DNA of 64,000 nt from Astrothelium macrocarpum. Taxonomy: Eukaryota; Ascomycota; Dothideomycetes; Trypetheliales; Trypetheliaceae. A model generated the notes under the pieces. That model searched no databases and had not been told where the DNA came from. It saw only the letters and a list, made by a program, of their open reading frames with translations. Positions 32,284 to 42,773 of the stretch are shown in pieces. The stretch's first letter is position 1, and each line of letters starts with the position of its first letter. The stretch spans positions 124,001 through 188,000 of the forward strand of contig JAGEMR010000030.1 of NCBI GenBank assembly GCA_021030915.1, written 5' to 3'. The translations under genes were made by a program, and so were the position numbers.

Positions 32284-34035
32284 ATGGATGGAGAGGAACC
32301 CTCCATGGACGATGACGCCCTTCGCGACTACCTCGGCACTGCTTCGTTTGGCAAAAGATCTCGAGAAGCTAATCTAGATGCTCAATTAAACCAAAGTAAG
32401 AGAAAGTCTGCAGACAATGAAAAAACGGAAAGATATGATGGTGATAGTGAGAATGATAAGACTGAGGACGATGACGACGACGATGATGATGACGATGAGG
32501 AGGACGAGGACGAGGACGACGAAGATGAATTTCCCGTTTCTCATGAGCTCCTTGTCAAGACGCACGAAAGAGCTGTAACAGCAGTTACTTTGGATCCTTC
32601 TGGCACTCGGATGATTACAGGTTCAAGTGACTGTACGTTCAAAATACATGACTTTGCTTCATGGACACCTACAACCGTTCGAGCTTTCAAGTCTGTCGAT
32701 CCATCTGCTACGAAACATTCTGCGAACAACGAAACCCACCCGATACACCAAGTCGAGTTCAATCCTCTATCGCCGAGCCAGGTTCTTGTCGTCACCGCAT
32801 TACCCCAAGCCAAAATTTTCACGCGAGATGGAGAGATGGAGACACAATTTACCAAAGGCGATATGTATCTGCGAGATATGCACAACACAAAGGGTCACAT
32901 CTCAGAAATAAGCACGGGGACATGGCATCCAACGGATCCAAATCGATGCATAACAGCTGGAACAGACAGCACACTACGAATATGGGATGTCAATGAACAG
33001 CGATCTCAAAAAGATGTTATTGTTCACAAATCAAAAGCAGCAGGCTCAGCAGGCAGGACTAGGATGACAGCTGTCGCATGGGGATCGCCGAAACAGGGAG
33101 GAGCTAACATGCTTGTATCGGCTGCTCTGGATGGAAGTTTGGTGATGTGGAGCGGTGACGGACCATATCACAGGCCAGCAGCGGAAATTCGAGGCGCCCA
33201 TGTAGCAGAGACATGGACTGGTGGGCTTGACATTAGTCCGGATGGAAGGTTGATTGTGACGAGGGGTGGTGACAACACGATTAAGCTCTGGGACAGTCGC
33301 AAATTCAAGCAACCCTTGAATACGGCATCCCATCAGTCAACCTTTTTAAAGTATCCTACTACGAATATTAAATTCTCCCCAACAGGTTCGAATATGATCA
33401 CTGGATCTGAAGAAGGCTCTCTGCATATTTTGAATGCAGCAACACTCAAGCCAGAGCTAGTGACTCCAGTTACTCCAGGCTCACCTCTCATTACGGTGCT
33501 CTGGCACGAAAAGTTGAATCAAATCATCACCGGGTCAGCCAACGCCGAGACGCATGTTCTTTATAACCCAAACCTTTCCACTGGAGGAGCGAAGCTTGTC
33601 ATGTCAAAAGCACCCAAACGTCGCCACATTGACGATGATCCAAACCTTACTATGGATCTCGCTCAAGGCATCTCTGGAGACAGTATCGTTGTCCCTGGCG
33701 GCGGGCGTGCACCACCTGGAAGTTTCGCCGCTCGACATCCTACCGTCGGACTGACGTATTCTGGAAAATCAAGAGACCCTCGCCGGCCACATGTCCCACA
33801 GACGACACCGTTTGCAAAGAATAATCCGGATGAAAAGCACATTATGCAAAACATACCGTTGAGCTCGATGCGTGATGAAGACCCTCGAGAAGCGTTATTG
33901 AAATATGCAGATAAGGCAAAGAACGATCCAATGTTTACGAATGCGTGGAAAAATACGCAACCAAAGACGATTTATGCGGATGTAAGTGATGATGAGGACG
34001 GAGAAGCGCCCGAGAAGAAAAAGCAAAAGACGTGA
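32284..34035 (+). CDS. WDR70: WD40 protein WDR70 homologue
   Basis: Nuclear WD-repeat protein; in fission yeast and human, WDR70 works with the CRL4 ubiquitin ligase on histone H2B ubiquitination and DNA-end resection. Single exon, 583 residues. N-terminal MDGEEPSMDDDALRDYLGTA, a Lys/Glu region and an uninterrupted Asp/Glu tract at about residues 62-83, then LLVKTHERAVTAVTLDPSGT opening the propeller. Repeats include DCTFKIHDF, DSTLRIWDV, DGSLVMWSG and DNTIKLWDSRKFKQPLN; the last string and the C-terminal MSSMRDEDPREALLKYADKA-type tail (here LSSMRDEDPREALLKYADKA) are specific to the WDR70 family. Ends in a Lys-rich nuclear localisation-like EKKKQKT. No intron is apparent. Confidence 0.9.
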   Translation: MDGEEPSMDDDALRDYLGTASFGKRSREANLDAQLNQSKRKSADNEKTERYDGDSENDKTEDDDDDDDDDDEEDEDEDDEDEFPVSHELLVKTHERAVTAVTLDPSGTRMITGSSDCTFKIHDFASWTPTTVRAFKSVDPSATKHSANNETHPIHQVEFNPLSPSQVLVVTALPQAKIFTRDGEMETQFTKGDMYLRDMHNTKGHISEISTGTWHPTDPNRCITAGTDSTLRIWDVNEQRSQKDVIVHKSKAAGSAGRTRMTAVAWGSPKQGGANMLVSAALDGSLVMWSGDGPYHRPAAEIRGAHVAETWTGGLDISPDGRLIVTRGGDNTIKLWDSRKFKQPLNTASHQSTFLKYPTTNIKFSPTGSNMITGSEEGSLHILNAATLKPELVTPVTPGSPLITVLWHEKLNQIITGSANAETHVLYNPNLSTGGAKLVMSKAPKRRHIDDDPNLTMDLAQGISGDSIVVPGGGRAPPGSFAARHPTVGLTYSGKSRDPRRPHVPQTTPFAKNNPDEKHIMQNIPLSSMRDEDPREALLKYADKAKNDPMFTNAWKNTQPKTIYADVSDDEDGEAPEKKKQKT

Positions 34036-34882
34036 GACGTTGGATCCAGCGTTGATTCACCAGTTATCTTGAACATAGGCGAGAAGTGTACAAAAAGCAA
34101 CTTCTTCGCGCATGCTTGAACCGTGCCGCATGTACGGCAAGGCAATGGAGCTTCTCCGAACCATGATTGATGATTCCGAGAGCTGAAGTTAGCCTGCGGC
34201 GGAGGAATATGGTCAGTACCACTTGAAGAAAGCGGTACAGGACCATTGAGTGGATGGCTAAGTGAATAAGCTCTCTCACAAGCTCGAGTCTAAGACCAGT
34301 TTGGCAAAGAAGTCAATGCTTCCACAAAATCTATAGTGATCAAACCAAGTCAGTAGCTGTGTTTGCTCTGAAGATGATGACAGATATTGATATTATGAAT
34401 ATATCGATCAGTCTTGAAATCCGTCATATGTATTTGCTTGATGAATCATGGACGGTAGTGTACGAAGCGTACTGCGTCAAAGTAAATTCCGTGCATCTGG
34501 ATTGACGATCGATGTCATGAGCGTGAGCCAATCAACGAAATGATGCACAGCCCATTTCCGTCATCTCGCATGGACAAAGCTTCGAGATGCGAGACATGTG
34601 TACGCCATGCGCCGCGAAGGATTCTCACACCCAACATTTTCTCCAAACCAGCCTCTTCTGCCACCTGTAAAGTAGACCCGACATACTGTACTCCGTACAT
34701 CAACATGCAAATAATCCTCTCGCGCATTTTCACTCGTCAACCCCGGAGCTAGGACGCTCAGGGTGAGAACCCCGGCCGTCGATCACCGAACTGGGTCATC
34801 TGGCTTCGCAAGGACAACTCGACTGCCACATAGCACATGCAAGACAACCGCTCTACCTTCCTCCCTCACATCATTGCGCGCC
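34036..34882. other. Intergenic, no feature seen
   Basis: 847 bp holding the WDR70 terminator and the NIPA-like promoter. The open frame upstream of the chosen NIPA ATG begins at a GTG and is treated as leader. Confidence 0.4.
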
Positions 34883-37063
34883 ATGCACCTCCCTGATGAC
34901 AGTCCTCTGGGAGGTCCCATCATCTACACGAGATCTTTTCCGGGCTTCTCGTTTCTCTCCAATCGGGACACCAACGCGGGCGATTGGTCGTCTTTCATCG
35001 GCATTGTGACTGCCATCTGTGGGAACATTCTCATATCCTTTGCCCTCAATACCCAAAGATACGCGCACATAAAGCTTGAACAAGAGAGAGGAGATGCGGA
35101 GAGGAGACGCAAGAATGGCAATGGCGCCGCGCCGGACTATGGGACACAGCAAGAGGAGATTGCCGAGGAGCGGGAGCGGATGAATAACAATGCAAGACGG
35201 GGTACGAGAGTTGCAAATGGGCTGAATGATGGATACAGACGGGATTTTGAGACAGATCAGCTGCTTCCGAGAATGAAACCTAGGGCTGGCTCAGTGGATT
35301 CGGAATCGACCATACGTGGTAATGAAAAAGATGACAGTGTGCAGGGCAAATCATACTTGAAGTCTCCTTATTGGTGGGCAGGACTCGTCATGATCACTAT
35401 CGGTGAGGCAGGAAATTTTCTAGCATACGGATTTGCTCCTGCATCTATCGTATCACCGCTAGGAGTGGTGGCTTTGATATCAAACTGCATCATTGCCCCA
35501 TTCATGCTCAAAGAACGTTTCCGGACACGAGATGGCCTTGGCGTTCTTGTAGCCATCGGAGGTGCTGTCACTGTTGTCCTAAGTGCTGACAGTAGTGATC
35601 CGAAGTTGGGTCCGGATCAAATCTGGGATTTGATTAAGAGATGGGAATTTGAGACGTATCTCGGCATCACGCTTTGCTTTATCATCGTCCTTGCGGTATT
35701 GAGCAATAAGTACGGGCACAAGACAATTCTCATCGACCTTGGACTTGTGGGACTTTTTGGTAGAGCATCCTTGAATGCACTTCTATACGTTGTATTGCTA
35801 ACTTTAAATTTAGGTGGATATACCGCACTTTCAACCAAAGGCATAGCCTCTCTCCTCTCATACCAGCTATGGAAAGTCATCACATTTCCAGTCACCTACC
35901 TTCTCCTCGCCATCCTCATCTTCACCGCTGTCATGCAAGTCAAGTACGTCAACCGCGCCCTCCAACGCTTCGACTCCACCCAGGTCATCCCCACGCAATT
36001 CGTCATGTTCACCCTCTTCGTCATCCTCGGCAGCGCCATTCTATATCGCGACTTTGAGAACCGCTCCGCCGAAGACGCCGCCAAATTCTTCGGCGGCTGC
36101 GCTCTTACCTTCCTTGGTGTCTGGCTCATCACCTCCGGCCGCGGCAAAGAGCGGCCCGACGACGAAGAAGAACTCGGCGACGACGAAGACAGCAACGCCA
36201 TCAACCTTGTCGACGAAGAACGCCGCTTCCAGCCCACAACCTCACAATTCGACACCCCTCCGCAACGCAAATCCAGCCACGCCAGCGGCTCCATCAAAGG
36301 CTTCTCCACCACCGACCTCCCCGACGACAAACACGCCCCAAGCATGCCACGCATGCACTCCGCCCCGGAATACGCCCGCTCCATCACAACCACCTCCTCA
36401 CACTCCCTCTCCACCCCATCCTCCCACCCAGCCCCACCATTCGACTACCACCCCACGGCCCCCAACCCCTGGGCCTCCCCCTCACCCTCCCCACACCCAC
36501 CATCCACGCCAGCCCACGCCCCCTCCTCATCCTCCACATCTCTCCCCCCCACCCACCTCGGCCTCCCGCAACCCCCCACACTCGCAACCACATCCTCCGA
36601 CTCCATCCTCCCCACGTCGTCGCACCACCACCACCGCGCGCACGACCCCCTCAGCAACGCCAACCCGCCCTCCGCCACGCCCGACAGAAGAACCGTCCTC
36701 CCGCGCGGCTCCATCGCCGACATCTTCGCCGCCCCGCTCTCCGCCCCGCTGTCCGGCAGCTTGTCCGCTGTCGTCGCGGATAGCCTGCGCCATCATGAAG
36801 CCGGGTCGGTGCGCGGGCGGAGGGGGAGCGGGGTGCGGCGGAGTGTGGGGGAGGGGAGGGCGTCGTGGGATGTTGGGAGAGATGTGGGAAGAGAGGGAGG
36901 TGTGGTGGGTGTGGAAGGCGGGGATAGGGGTGGCGAGGAGGTGGAGGCGCTGCAGAGTCCGAAGAGTCGGAGCAGGAGTTTGGGCATGGCGTTGGAGGGG
37001 TGGAGGAGGGCGAAGGCGTTGGGGAGGGGGAAGAGGGGGAGGACGGAGGGGGAGGACAGGTGA
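34883..37063 (+). CDS. NIPA-like magnesium transporter
   Basis: Membrane protein of the NIPA/DMT group (PF05653), predicted Mg2+ transport across endosomal or plasma membrane. Exons 34883-35759 and 35814-37063, 2127 nt (708 residues). The 54-nt intron (GTAGAG donor, TTGCTAAC branch, TTTAG acceptor) has no stop and a length divisible by three; removing it restores LVGLFGGYTALSTKGIASLL. About nine hydrophobic segments: one near residues 35-50, then a 115-residue hydrophilic insertion, then eight between about 165 and 430 (KSPYWWAGLVMITIGEAGNF, FAPASIVSPLGVVALISNC, QFVMFTLFVILGSAILYRDF). The last 270 residues are disordered, Pro/Ser/His-rich and then Gly/Arg-rich. The ATG at 34883 is the first in frame and starts the conserved MHLPDDSPLGG. 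Confidence 0.85.
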   Translation: MHLPDDSPLGGPIIYTRSFPGFSFLSNRDTNAGDWSSFIGIVTAICGNILISFALNTQRYAHIKLEQERGDAERRRKNGNGAAPDYGTQQEEIAEERERMNNNARRGTRVANGLNDGYRRDFETDQLLPRMKPRAGSVDSESTIRGNEKDDSVQGKSYLKSPYWWAGLVMITIGEAGNFLAYGFAPASIVSPLGVVALISNCIIAPFMLKERFRTRDGLGVLVAIGGAVTVVLSADSSDPKLGPDQIWDLIKRWEFETYLGITLCFIIVLAVLSNKYGHKTILIDLGLVGLFGRASLNALLYVVLLTLNLGGYTALSTKGIASLLSYQLWKVITFPVTYLLLAILIFTAVMQVKYVNRALQRFDSTQVIPTQFVMFTLFVILGSAILYRDFENRSAEDAAKFFGGCALTFLGVWLITSGRGKERPDDEEELGDDEDSNAINLVDEERRFQPTTSQFDTPPQRKSSHASGSIKGFSTTDLPDDKHAPSMPRMHSAPEYARSITTTSSHSLSTPSSHPAPPFDYHPTAPNPWASPSPSPHPPSTPAHAPSSSSTSLPPTHLGLPQPPTLATTSSDSILPTSSHHHHRAHDPLSNANPPSATPDRRTVLPRGSIADIFAAPLSAPLSGSLSAVVADSLRHHEAGSVRGRRGSGVRRSVGEGRASWDVGRDVGREGGVVGVEGGDRGGEEVEALQSPKSRSRSLGMALEGWRRAKALGRGKRGRTEGEDR
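36990..37062 (+). other. G-run tract with G-quadruplex potential
   Basis: Many runs of three or more G on the coding strand at the 3' end of the NIPA-like ORF (for example GGGGAGGGGGAAGAGGGGG), immediately preceding the stop codon. It follows a C-rich half of the same exon, so the strand bias flips at about 36790. Confidence 0.6.
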
Positions 37064-37523
37064 TGGGTGTGGTGATGTTTGTGCATTCGATTGGGCGTTG
37101 CTGAGATGTTGGGGATGCGACATGATATGACATGGCGTTTGTTCCATGTCCGCAGCTTTTTCTTAGTTTGCGTTGTGAGCAAGTTTGGTTGCGCGGTTGA
37201 TAATGTGTTCTGGATACCCTAGCGATGTTTTTCTAAAGGGATGTATGAAAATTGTCAGAATTATCAGTATGTCAAACAGACTTATCTTTTAATTGCTTGT
37301 GTCTGAAGGAGGCTGTTAATGTGAACGTTGTGTTATGAGTTAAGAGTATATACCAGAGCGAATTCGGATTCGCGAGTCTCCTATTATAGATAGTGGTATC
37401 GTACATTCCCACTGCGTCCAAAATTCAAACGGCATGTTGGGTGTACACTCCGCCACTAAATTATTCCCAGTGAAAACCGTCCGCCAACTCCACCGCAAAT
37501 ATCTCATCCACGAATACACAGCC
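37064..37523. other. Convergent intergenic region, no feature seen
   Basis: 460 bp between the 3' ends of the NIPA-like and Rim1 genes; should hold both terminators. No gene seen. Confidence 0.4.
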
Positions 37524-38159
37524 CTATCCCCGTGACTCGGCCGCTTCCTCCTCACCCATATCCGCATTCGCAGCTTGATGCTCGCTGGAATGCCGTAAGA
37601 CTCTGAAGGTCCGCTGAACGAAGCTCCAATTAGTGCGGCGCACGGGTTCTCCGCTTGAAGTCGTTTCGGTTTCAGATATGAAGTTGCTTAGTTGTGGTTC
37701 GGCTTCCACATAGACAAGCGTTCTATGATTGAGGTCAATGCGTTGGTTGTGGGCTATGGGCAATAAAGAGAACGATGGTAGACAAATGGGAGATGATGAA
37801 TTGTCTTTATGGAGATAGGGAACAGAGAGCCATTCCCTCTGTCGCATCTGTATTGCACACACTCACCCTTTTTTTAAACTCAACATGTTCTGAACCCTCG
37901 ATTCATTGTCGTCAAAATTCGTTATCCTGAACCAGCTCGTCTTCTGGTTATCACGGGATCCGTAATTGGACCCGACCACGTATCTGACGATTTCTTTTCC
38001 CGTAGATGTGTTTACCCGTTCAGGCTCGGAACCGAGAGGGCCGACAACGGTGACGCGCGCAATATTTGTACGAGGGGAGACGGAGAAAGCGCGACGGGTG
38101 AAAGTGCCAGTGGATAGGGGGAGGGTAGAGATGCGGTTGAGCGTGGTTGGGCGCAACAT
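37524..38159 (-). CDS. RIM1: Mitochondrial single-stranded DNA-binding protein
   Basis: OB-fold protein that coats single-stranded mitochondrial DNA during replication (bacterial SSB family, yeast Rim1). Exons 38159-37867 and 37722-37524, 492 nt (163 residues; yeast 135). N-terminal Arg/Thr/Ser-rich presequence (MLRPTTLNRISTLPLSTGTF, then TRRAFSVS), then the SSB start NIARVTVVGPLGSEPERV, followed by KEIVRYVVGSN, TSWFRITNF and, after the 144-nt intron, LKKGTLVYVEAEPQLSNF. The C-terminus is acidic (NADMGEEEAAESRG), as in SSB proteins that contact partners through an acidic tail. The donor is GTGAGT after AAAAAAAGG; the acceptor TCATAG. It diverges from RPT2 with 403 bp between the starts. Confidence 0.9.
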
Positions 38160-38562
38160 TTTTTAAGGAACGTAGAGAATGTGAATTGATTTTGGCGATA
38201 GTGACGGAGTGTTTGCCAACAGACGGTAGACGTGGGGTGATGGGACAAAGTAACGATATTAATAAAAACGCGTGAAGTCGCGGAGGTTGATTGCTATCCT
38301 ATTCGGGAACAGTGTAGATGAGGTTTACCTAGCATCATCTTCCATCATCCATCTATCTACCTGCTCATCTTCTGCACCACTTTTCCCTTCTTCGCTCGCA
38401 TCTTTCCTACTAGAGCGAGTCCTCATCCTCTTGATCTTTCACGCTTGCTCTTGATTTAGGATTGCCATCGTCCTTGGCCACCTACCATGGTGGGATCAAT
38501 AACCATGCAGCTGCCACGAGAGCCATCGACTAATACCTTTCTAGGGTTCGGGTCAGTCGCAG
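38160..38562. promoter_or_regulatory. Divergent promoter region Rim1 / Rpt2
   Basis: 403 bp with pyrimidine-rich stretches (38340-38420). No proteasome-associated PACE element is seen upstream of RPT2; a similar GGTGGCAAC lies inside its first codons and is probably coincidental. Confidence 0.4.
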
Positions 38563-40106
38563 ATGGGTGGCAACCAACAGCCTGGCGATGGAAAAGACAA
38601 GAAAGATCCAAAGGTATGATCTTAGACTTGACCTTTGGATAAAACCATGACGCCGCTTGCACTACCACTGATGGTCTTGCTAACGAAATCTACAGAAGGA
38701 TAAGCCCAAGTATGAGCCACCCCCACAACCTACCACTCGTATAGGCCGCAAGAAACGCAAACAAGCCGGTCCGAATGCTGCGGCAAAACTACCTACAGTC
38801 TACCCAACTGCCCGCTGCAAGCTCCGCTACCTCCGCATGCAACGAACTCACGATCATCTCCTGCTCGAAGAAGAGTACGTCGAGAATCAAGAGCGGATCC
38901 GTAAAGCAAAGGCAAACAACTTCCAACAGCCATCTTCTGCCGGCGGAGATTCTGATGCCATCGATCGAAACGCAGATGAGAGGTCAAGGGTCGATGACAT
39001 GCGCGGAAGTCCGATGGGCGTTGGCAACTTGGAAGAACTCATCGATGACGACCACGCCATCGTATCAAGTGCAACGGGACCTGAATACTATGTCTCCATT
39101 ATGTCCTTTGTCGACAAAGATCTCCTCGAACCTGGCGCCAGTATCCTTCTCCACCACAAATCTGTTTCCGTCGTCGGCGTCCTGACCGATGACGCTGACC
39201 CGCTCGTCTCTGTTATGAAACTCGACAAGGCACCCACAGAGTCTTATGCAGACATTGGCGGTCTGGAACAACAAATTCAGGAAGTCCGTGAAGCCGTCGA
39301 ACTCCCGCTGCTTCATCCCGAGTTGTACGAAGAAATGGGCATCAAACCGCCCAAAGGTGTCATTCTCTACGGCGCTCCTGGAACTGGAAAGACATTGCTT
39401 GCCAAGGCGGTCGCGAATCAGACGAGCGCTACTTTCCTCCGTATTGTTGGTAGTGAGCTCATCCAGAAATACCTTGGTGACGGTCCCCGCCTTGTCCGCC
39501 AACTTTTCCAAGTCGCTGCCGAAAATGCGCCCGCGATTGTCTTTATTGATGAGATTGATGCAATTGGAACCAAACGATACGAATCTACTTCAGGCGGAGA
39601 GCGCGAGATCCAACGTACCATGTTGGAACTTCTGAACCAGCTTGATGGTTTCGATGATCGTGGTGACGTCAAGGTCATTATGGCAACAAACAAGATTGAA
39701 ACGCTTGATCCGGCCTTGATCAGACCTGGTCGTATTGATCGAAAGATTCTGTTCGAGCCTCCTGATCGTAAGTCTGCATTCTACTTTCCTTTCCTGCGCC
39801 TTCACTGTTGTCTTATCTTCCGTTCTTTAACCGAGCTAATCTCAATGATGTGTAGAAATCACCAAGCGCAAGATCTTCAACCTTCACACTTCCAAAATGT
39901 CTCTGAATGACGATGTCGACCTCGACGAGTTTGTCAATCAAAAGGATGATCTGTCTGGCGCCGATATCAAAGCCATCTGTTCCGAGGCGGGATTGAGAGC
40001 GCTAAGGGAGAGGAGGATGAGGGTACAGATGGCGGATTTCAGGAGTGCGAGGGAGAGCGTGATGAAGACGAAGAGCGAGGGTGAGCCGGAAGGCTTGTAT
40101 TTGTAG
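38563..40106 (+). CDS. RPT2: 26S proteasome regulatory ATPase Rpt2
   Basis: AAA+ ATPase of the 19S base that unfolds substrates and opens the 20S gate. Exons 38563-38613, 38696-39767 and 39856-40106, 1374 nt (457 residues; yeast 437). Begins MGGNQQPGDG, with the Gly after Met that is N-myristoylated in yeast Rpt2. Coiled-coil and OB region: RTHDHLLLEEEYVENQERI. Walker A GAPGTGKT at about residues 243-250, Walker B IVFIDEIDAIG near 297, second-region-of-homology Arg in ALIRPGRIDRKI. The Gln of PDQITKRKIF is split by the last intron. Ends GLYL, a C-terminal HbYX motif that docks into the 20S alpha ring. Every checkable functional residue is present. Confidence 0.97.
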
Positions 40107-40672
40107 GCGAGGAAATGGGCAAATCGCAGATAGGTTAGTTGATGGAATGGGGATTTTGATTTCTGGAGGTGTAATAATAGATAGAAAATCATTGCTCGCT
40201 TTGAGAAGCCAAGTCATTGAACGTAGACCGAATCAAGCCTCTTTGGCTGTGCATGCAAATTTTCGTACATTTTAATCCTCCAATAAACTCTGCCATACTG
40301 AATAAAGTTGTTCTTCTTTTGCCTCTTTTGAGACCTTGGAAGTAATGTTTCATTCATTTAGCCTGTACTCTATTGTCACCGTCAGAGACATTCATTTTCA
40401 ACATTTGTCGACCGATATCGGTATACTGCATTCTCTGCAAAGCGCAGAAGCTGGAAATCCTTCTTGCAAGCTTCACTGCGCGGCAAGCTTCGCTAGATGG
40501 AAGATTAAGCACTAGTCCAAACACACCAAAGCACTGCTATGCTGATTGATAGTCCCCCTCCAATACCTAGTTCCACCCATTAAAGTCCTAGTTGAAACGC
40601 CCGTCCCGATGCATCATCCAACCCAGCGCCTGCAAATGCATTCCTCTCCCTCTCACCCTCTCACAAGCCTGT
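40107..40672. other. Convergent intergenic region, no feature seen
   Basis: 566 bp between the 3' ends of RPT2 and the cyclin H gene. The open plus-strand frame starting at 40546 runs antisense into cyclin H and is C-rich shadow sequence. Confidence 0.4.
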
Positions 40673-41964
40673 CTAAGCCCTCAACTCCCCTCCAAAAACA
40701 GCCTCATCCTCCCTCCTCTCCCTTTCCCGCTCCACCACCTTCCTCCTCTTCGCCGCACTCTCACTCACATCCCCATCCCCACCCCCACCCGCGCCATCCC
40801 TCTTCCCCGCCCGATGTAATCCCACCAAATCCAGCTTCTCCGGATTCCGACACTGATACAACTTCTTATCAATCAACATACACTCCTCCCTCGCCTCCTT
40901 CCCCGCGCGATACCCCGCCAACAGCGCGGCACACTCCCCCAACGTCCGCAGGATCTTCGCCAGCAGCGCGGACGGTGGCAGCGGATCGTCCGACCCCACG
41001 GAAGCAGCCTCCTCGCCCTCGACGCTCCTCGCAGCAACAGCGCTAGGAAACTTGGTGCCCAGGTAAAACCCCGTCAGCGGCCGATCCGCCATCCACAGCG
41101 CGGCAAGGCAGATCTGCGCCGGCGTAAACAGCAGATACGCATCCGTCAGGATCGCGGCATTTCCCAGCGTCGCCTTCGCGACCTCGTACGCACGGTTGAT
41201 GCGCGCCTCGACCTCTCGCGGATACGGCTCCCCCTCCCCCCGCGGCAGCGCAGCCATCTCGTCTCTTATAAGCGCGTTCTCGCGACTCCCGCTTCCCGGG
41301 TTTTGCGCCAGGCTCGTGAGCTCCATAACCACCCCCTTGAGCGCGCGGTGCGGGTGGCGCACGTCGAAGGTGAAGCGCAGCGCTTGCGTGATGAGGAATT
41401 CGGGCGCGAGGATGTCGGCTTCGGTGGTTTTGCGGATCCCCCGCGCGTATTTGGAGAGCGGGACGTAGTAGTTTTCGGTCTTGGTGGCGAGGAAGAGGGC
41501 GGAGGGCATGATTTGCTTGGGGTGGTAGGTCATGGGGGAGTTGGTGAGGTAGAAGCGTTTGATGTATTGGACTGCTGTGGCCTGGGAAGAGATTAGTATG
41601 ATAGTATAGGGGAATGAGATTTGGTCTATACTTTGACGTTGATGGGGACGGGAAAGTCAAAGGAGTCGCTGAGTTTGAGGCAGAGTGTGCAGTAGAATTG
41701 CACTAATTTTGCTTCTTCCTCGACTGTCAAGCAGTCGATTTCTCTTTCTGAATCATGGCTATTTGTGTCGCCATTGGCTGAGCCGTTCGTAGCTCCATTG
41801 CCGTTGCTCTGGCTTGTGGGTTTATTTCCGCCGCGCTTAATGGCCGCTTTCACGCGCGCGGCGGCGGCGGAGTTGGTGCTGGCTCGGAGCGATTCTAATG
41901 CTTCGGGAGTGAATGACCAGTATCTATACTGTGACGAAGACCGATATAGGTCATCCTCGTTCAT
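40673..41964 (-). CDS. CCL1: Cyclin H / Ccl1 (TFIIH kinase cyclin)
   Basis: Regulatory cyclin of the CDK7/Kin28 kinase in TFIIH, which phosphorylates the RNA polymerase II tail. Exons 41964-41632 and 41581-40673, 1242 nt (413 residues). The N-terminal helix signature is DDLYRSSSQYRYWSFTPEAL. After an Asn/Gly/Ser linker comes the first cyclin fold: LTVEEEAKLVQFYCTLCLKL, then across a 50-nt intron ATAVQYIKRFYLTNSPMTYH and PSALFLATKTENYYVPLSKY. The second fold contains GNAAILTDAYLLFTPAQICL followed by AALWMA. The C-terminus is basic and acidic in alternation with a nuclear-localisation-like AAKRRKVVERERERR. I choose the ATG at 41964, directly before EDDLYR; an in-frame ATG at 42138 would add a poorly conserved leader. 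Confidence 0.9.
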
Positions 41965-42773
41965 GGCGGAGGGATGGAGAACGGCTTGGGAGAACGAAAG
42001 CAATAAAGAGATGAAGTGAGCTATCGAGGAAGGTTTTCCGAATTCCGCTCCTCCCCGCCGCCCATCGACTTTCGATGTGTTTCCTGAGTCATGAGCAAAG
42101 CTTCCTAGGCGGAATTTGACTTGCAGAAGATATGGCATAATTATATCGTTTTTGTTCTATTCAACAACCGGGAACTCTGGCCGTTTCAAAGCCAAGGGCA
42201 AAATCTATAAATCTCGTTTCCATGCTATTCCCATCTTCCGAAGAACGAACTAAGACTGGCTGCTTCGTCTTTCATTGGCTTCCTGTCAGCTATATCCTTG
42301 TCAGAACAGAAATGCCGTGTCGTGCCGTCTGCCAAGCCTGGGAAACCCCACATTCTCCTTGAAATGGCCCCAGATTACCTGGAACTGTAAACGGCATTTA
42401 ATAATGTGAAAAGCGCACCAACAGGTAATTGTCATGAACTAGACGTTATCCTACCGGAGAGAGGCTGACAGATTGCTCCCCCATACGCTAAGTTGTCATA
42501 GTCCTTCACTGATCACATATGATATGAACTTCTGCATACGAAACCTTGTCAAAAGCAATTTTTCATATCCAATCAGACCATATGAGCACAGGTGTCAAAG
42601 CATGCGCTGATCAGCCCAACCATCGGACGCGTCTTGGTGTAAGTGCGTTTCCTAGCCAGGGTCTAGTCTAGACCAGGCCGTCATCTTGCAAGAGCTCCCT
42701 AACTTCTGCGTGTTCTCTTTTTATTGTATTTGTCCTTTCCTTTCCTTCCTTTCGGTAGAACTTAACCTGCTAT
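41965..42773. promoter_or_regulatory. Divergent region cyclin H / anion permease
   Basis: 809 bp between divergent starts. CT-rich leader-like sequence just before 42774 (TTTCCTTTCCTTCCTTTCGG). No specific regulatory site is claimed. Confidence 0.35.

Noticed and set aside
36054..37147. Long overlapping ORFs (358 codons plus, 206 codons minus) in the NIPA tail
   Set aside because: They arise because this GC-rich, skewed sequence has few stops; the NIPA frame alone continues the conserved membrane domain.
38565..38574. PACE-like GGTGGCAAC near RPT2
   Set aside because: It is inside the first codons of RPT2 and differs from GGTGGCAAA; no copy upstream.
40546..41046. 166-codon plus-strand Pro/Ser-rich ORF
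   Set aside because: Shadow of the GC-rich cyclin H C-terminus on the opposite strand.
41965..42138. N-terminal extension of cyclin H from ATG 42138
   Set aside because: The added 58 residues show no cyclin H similarity, while ATG 41964 directly precedes the conserved EDDLYR start.
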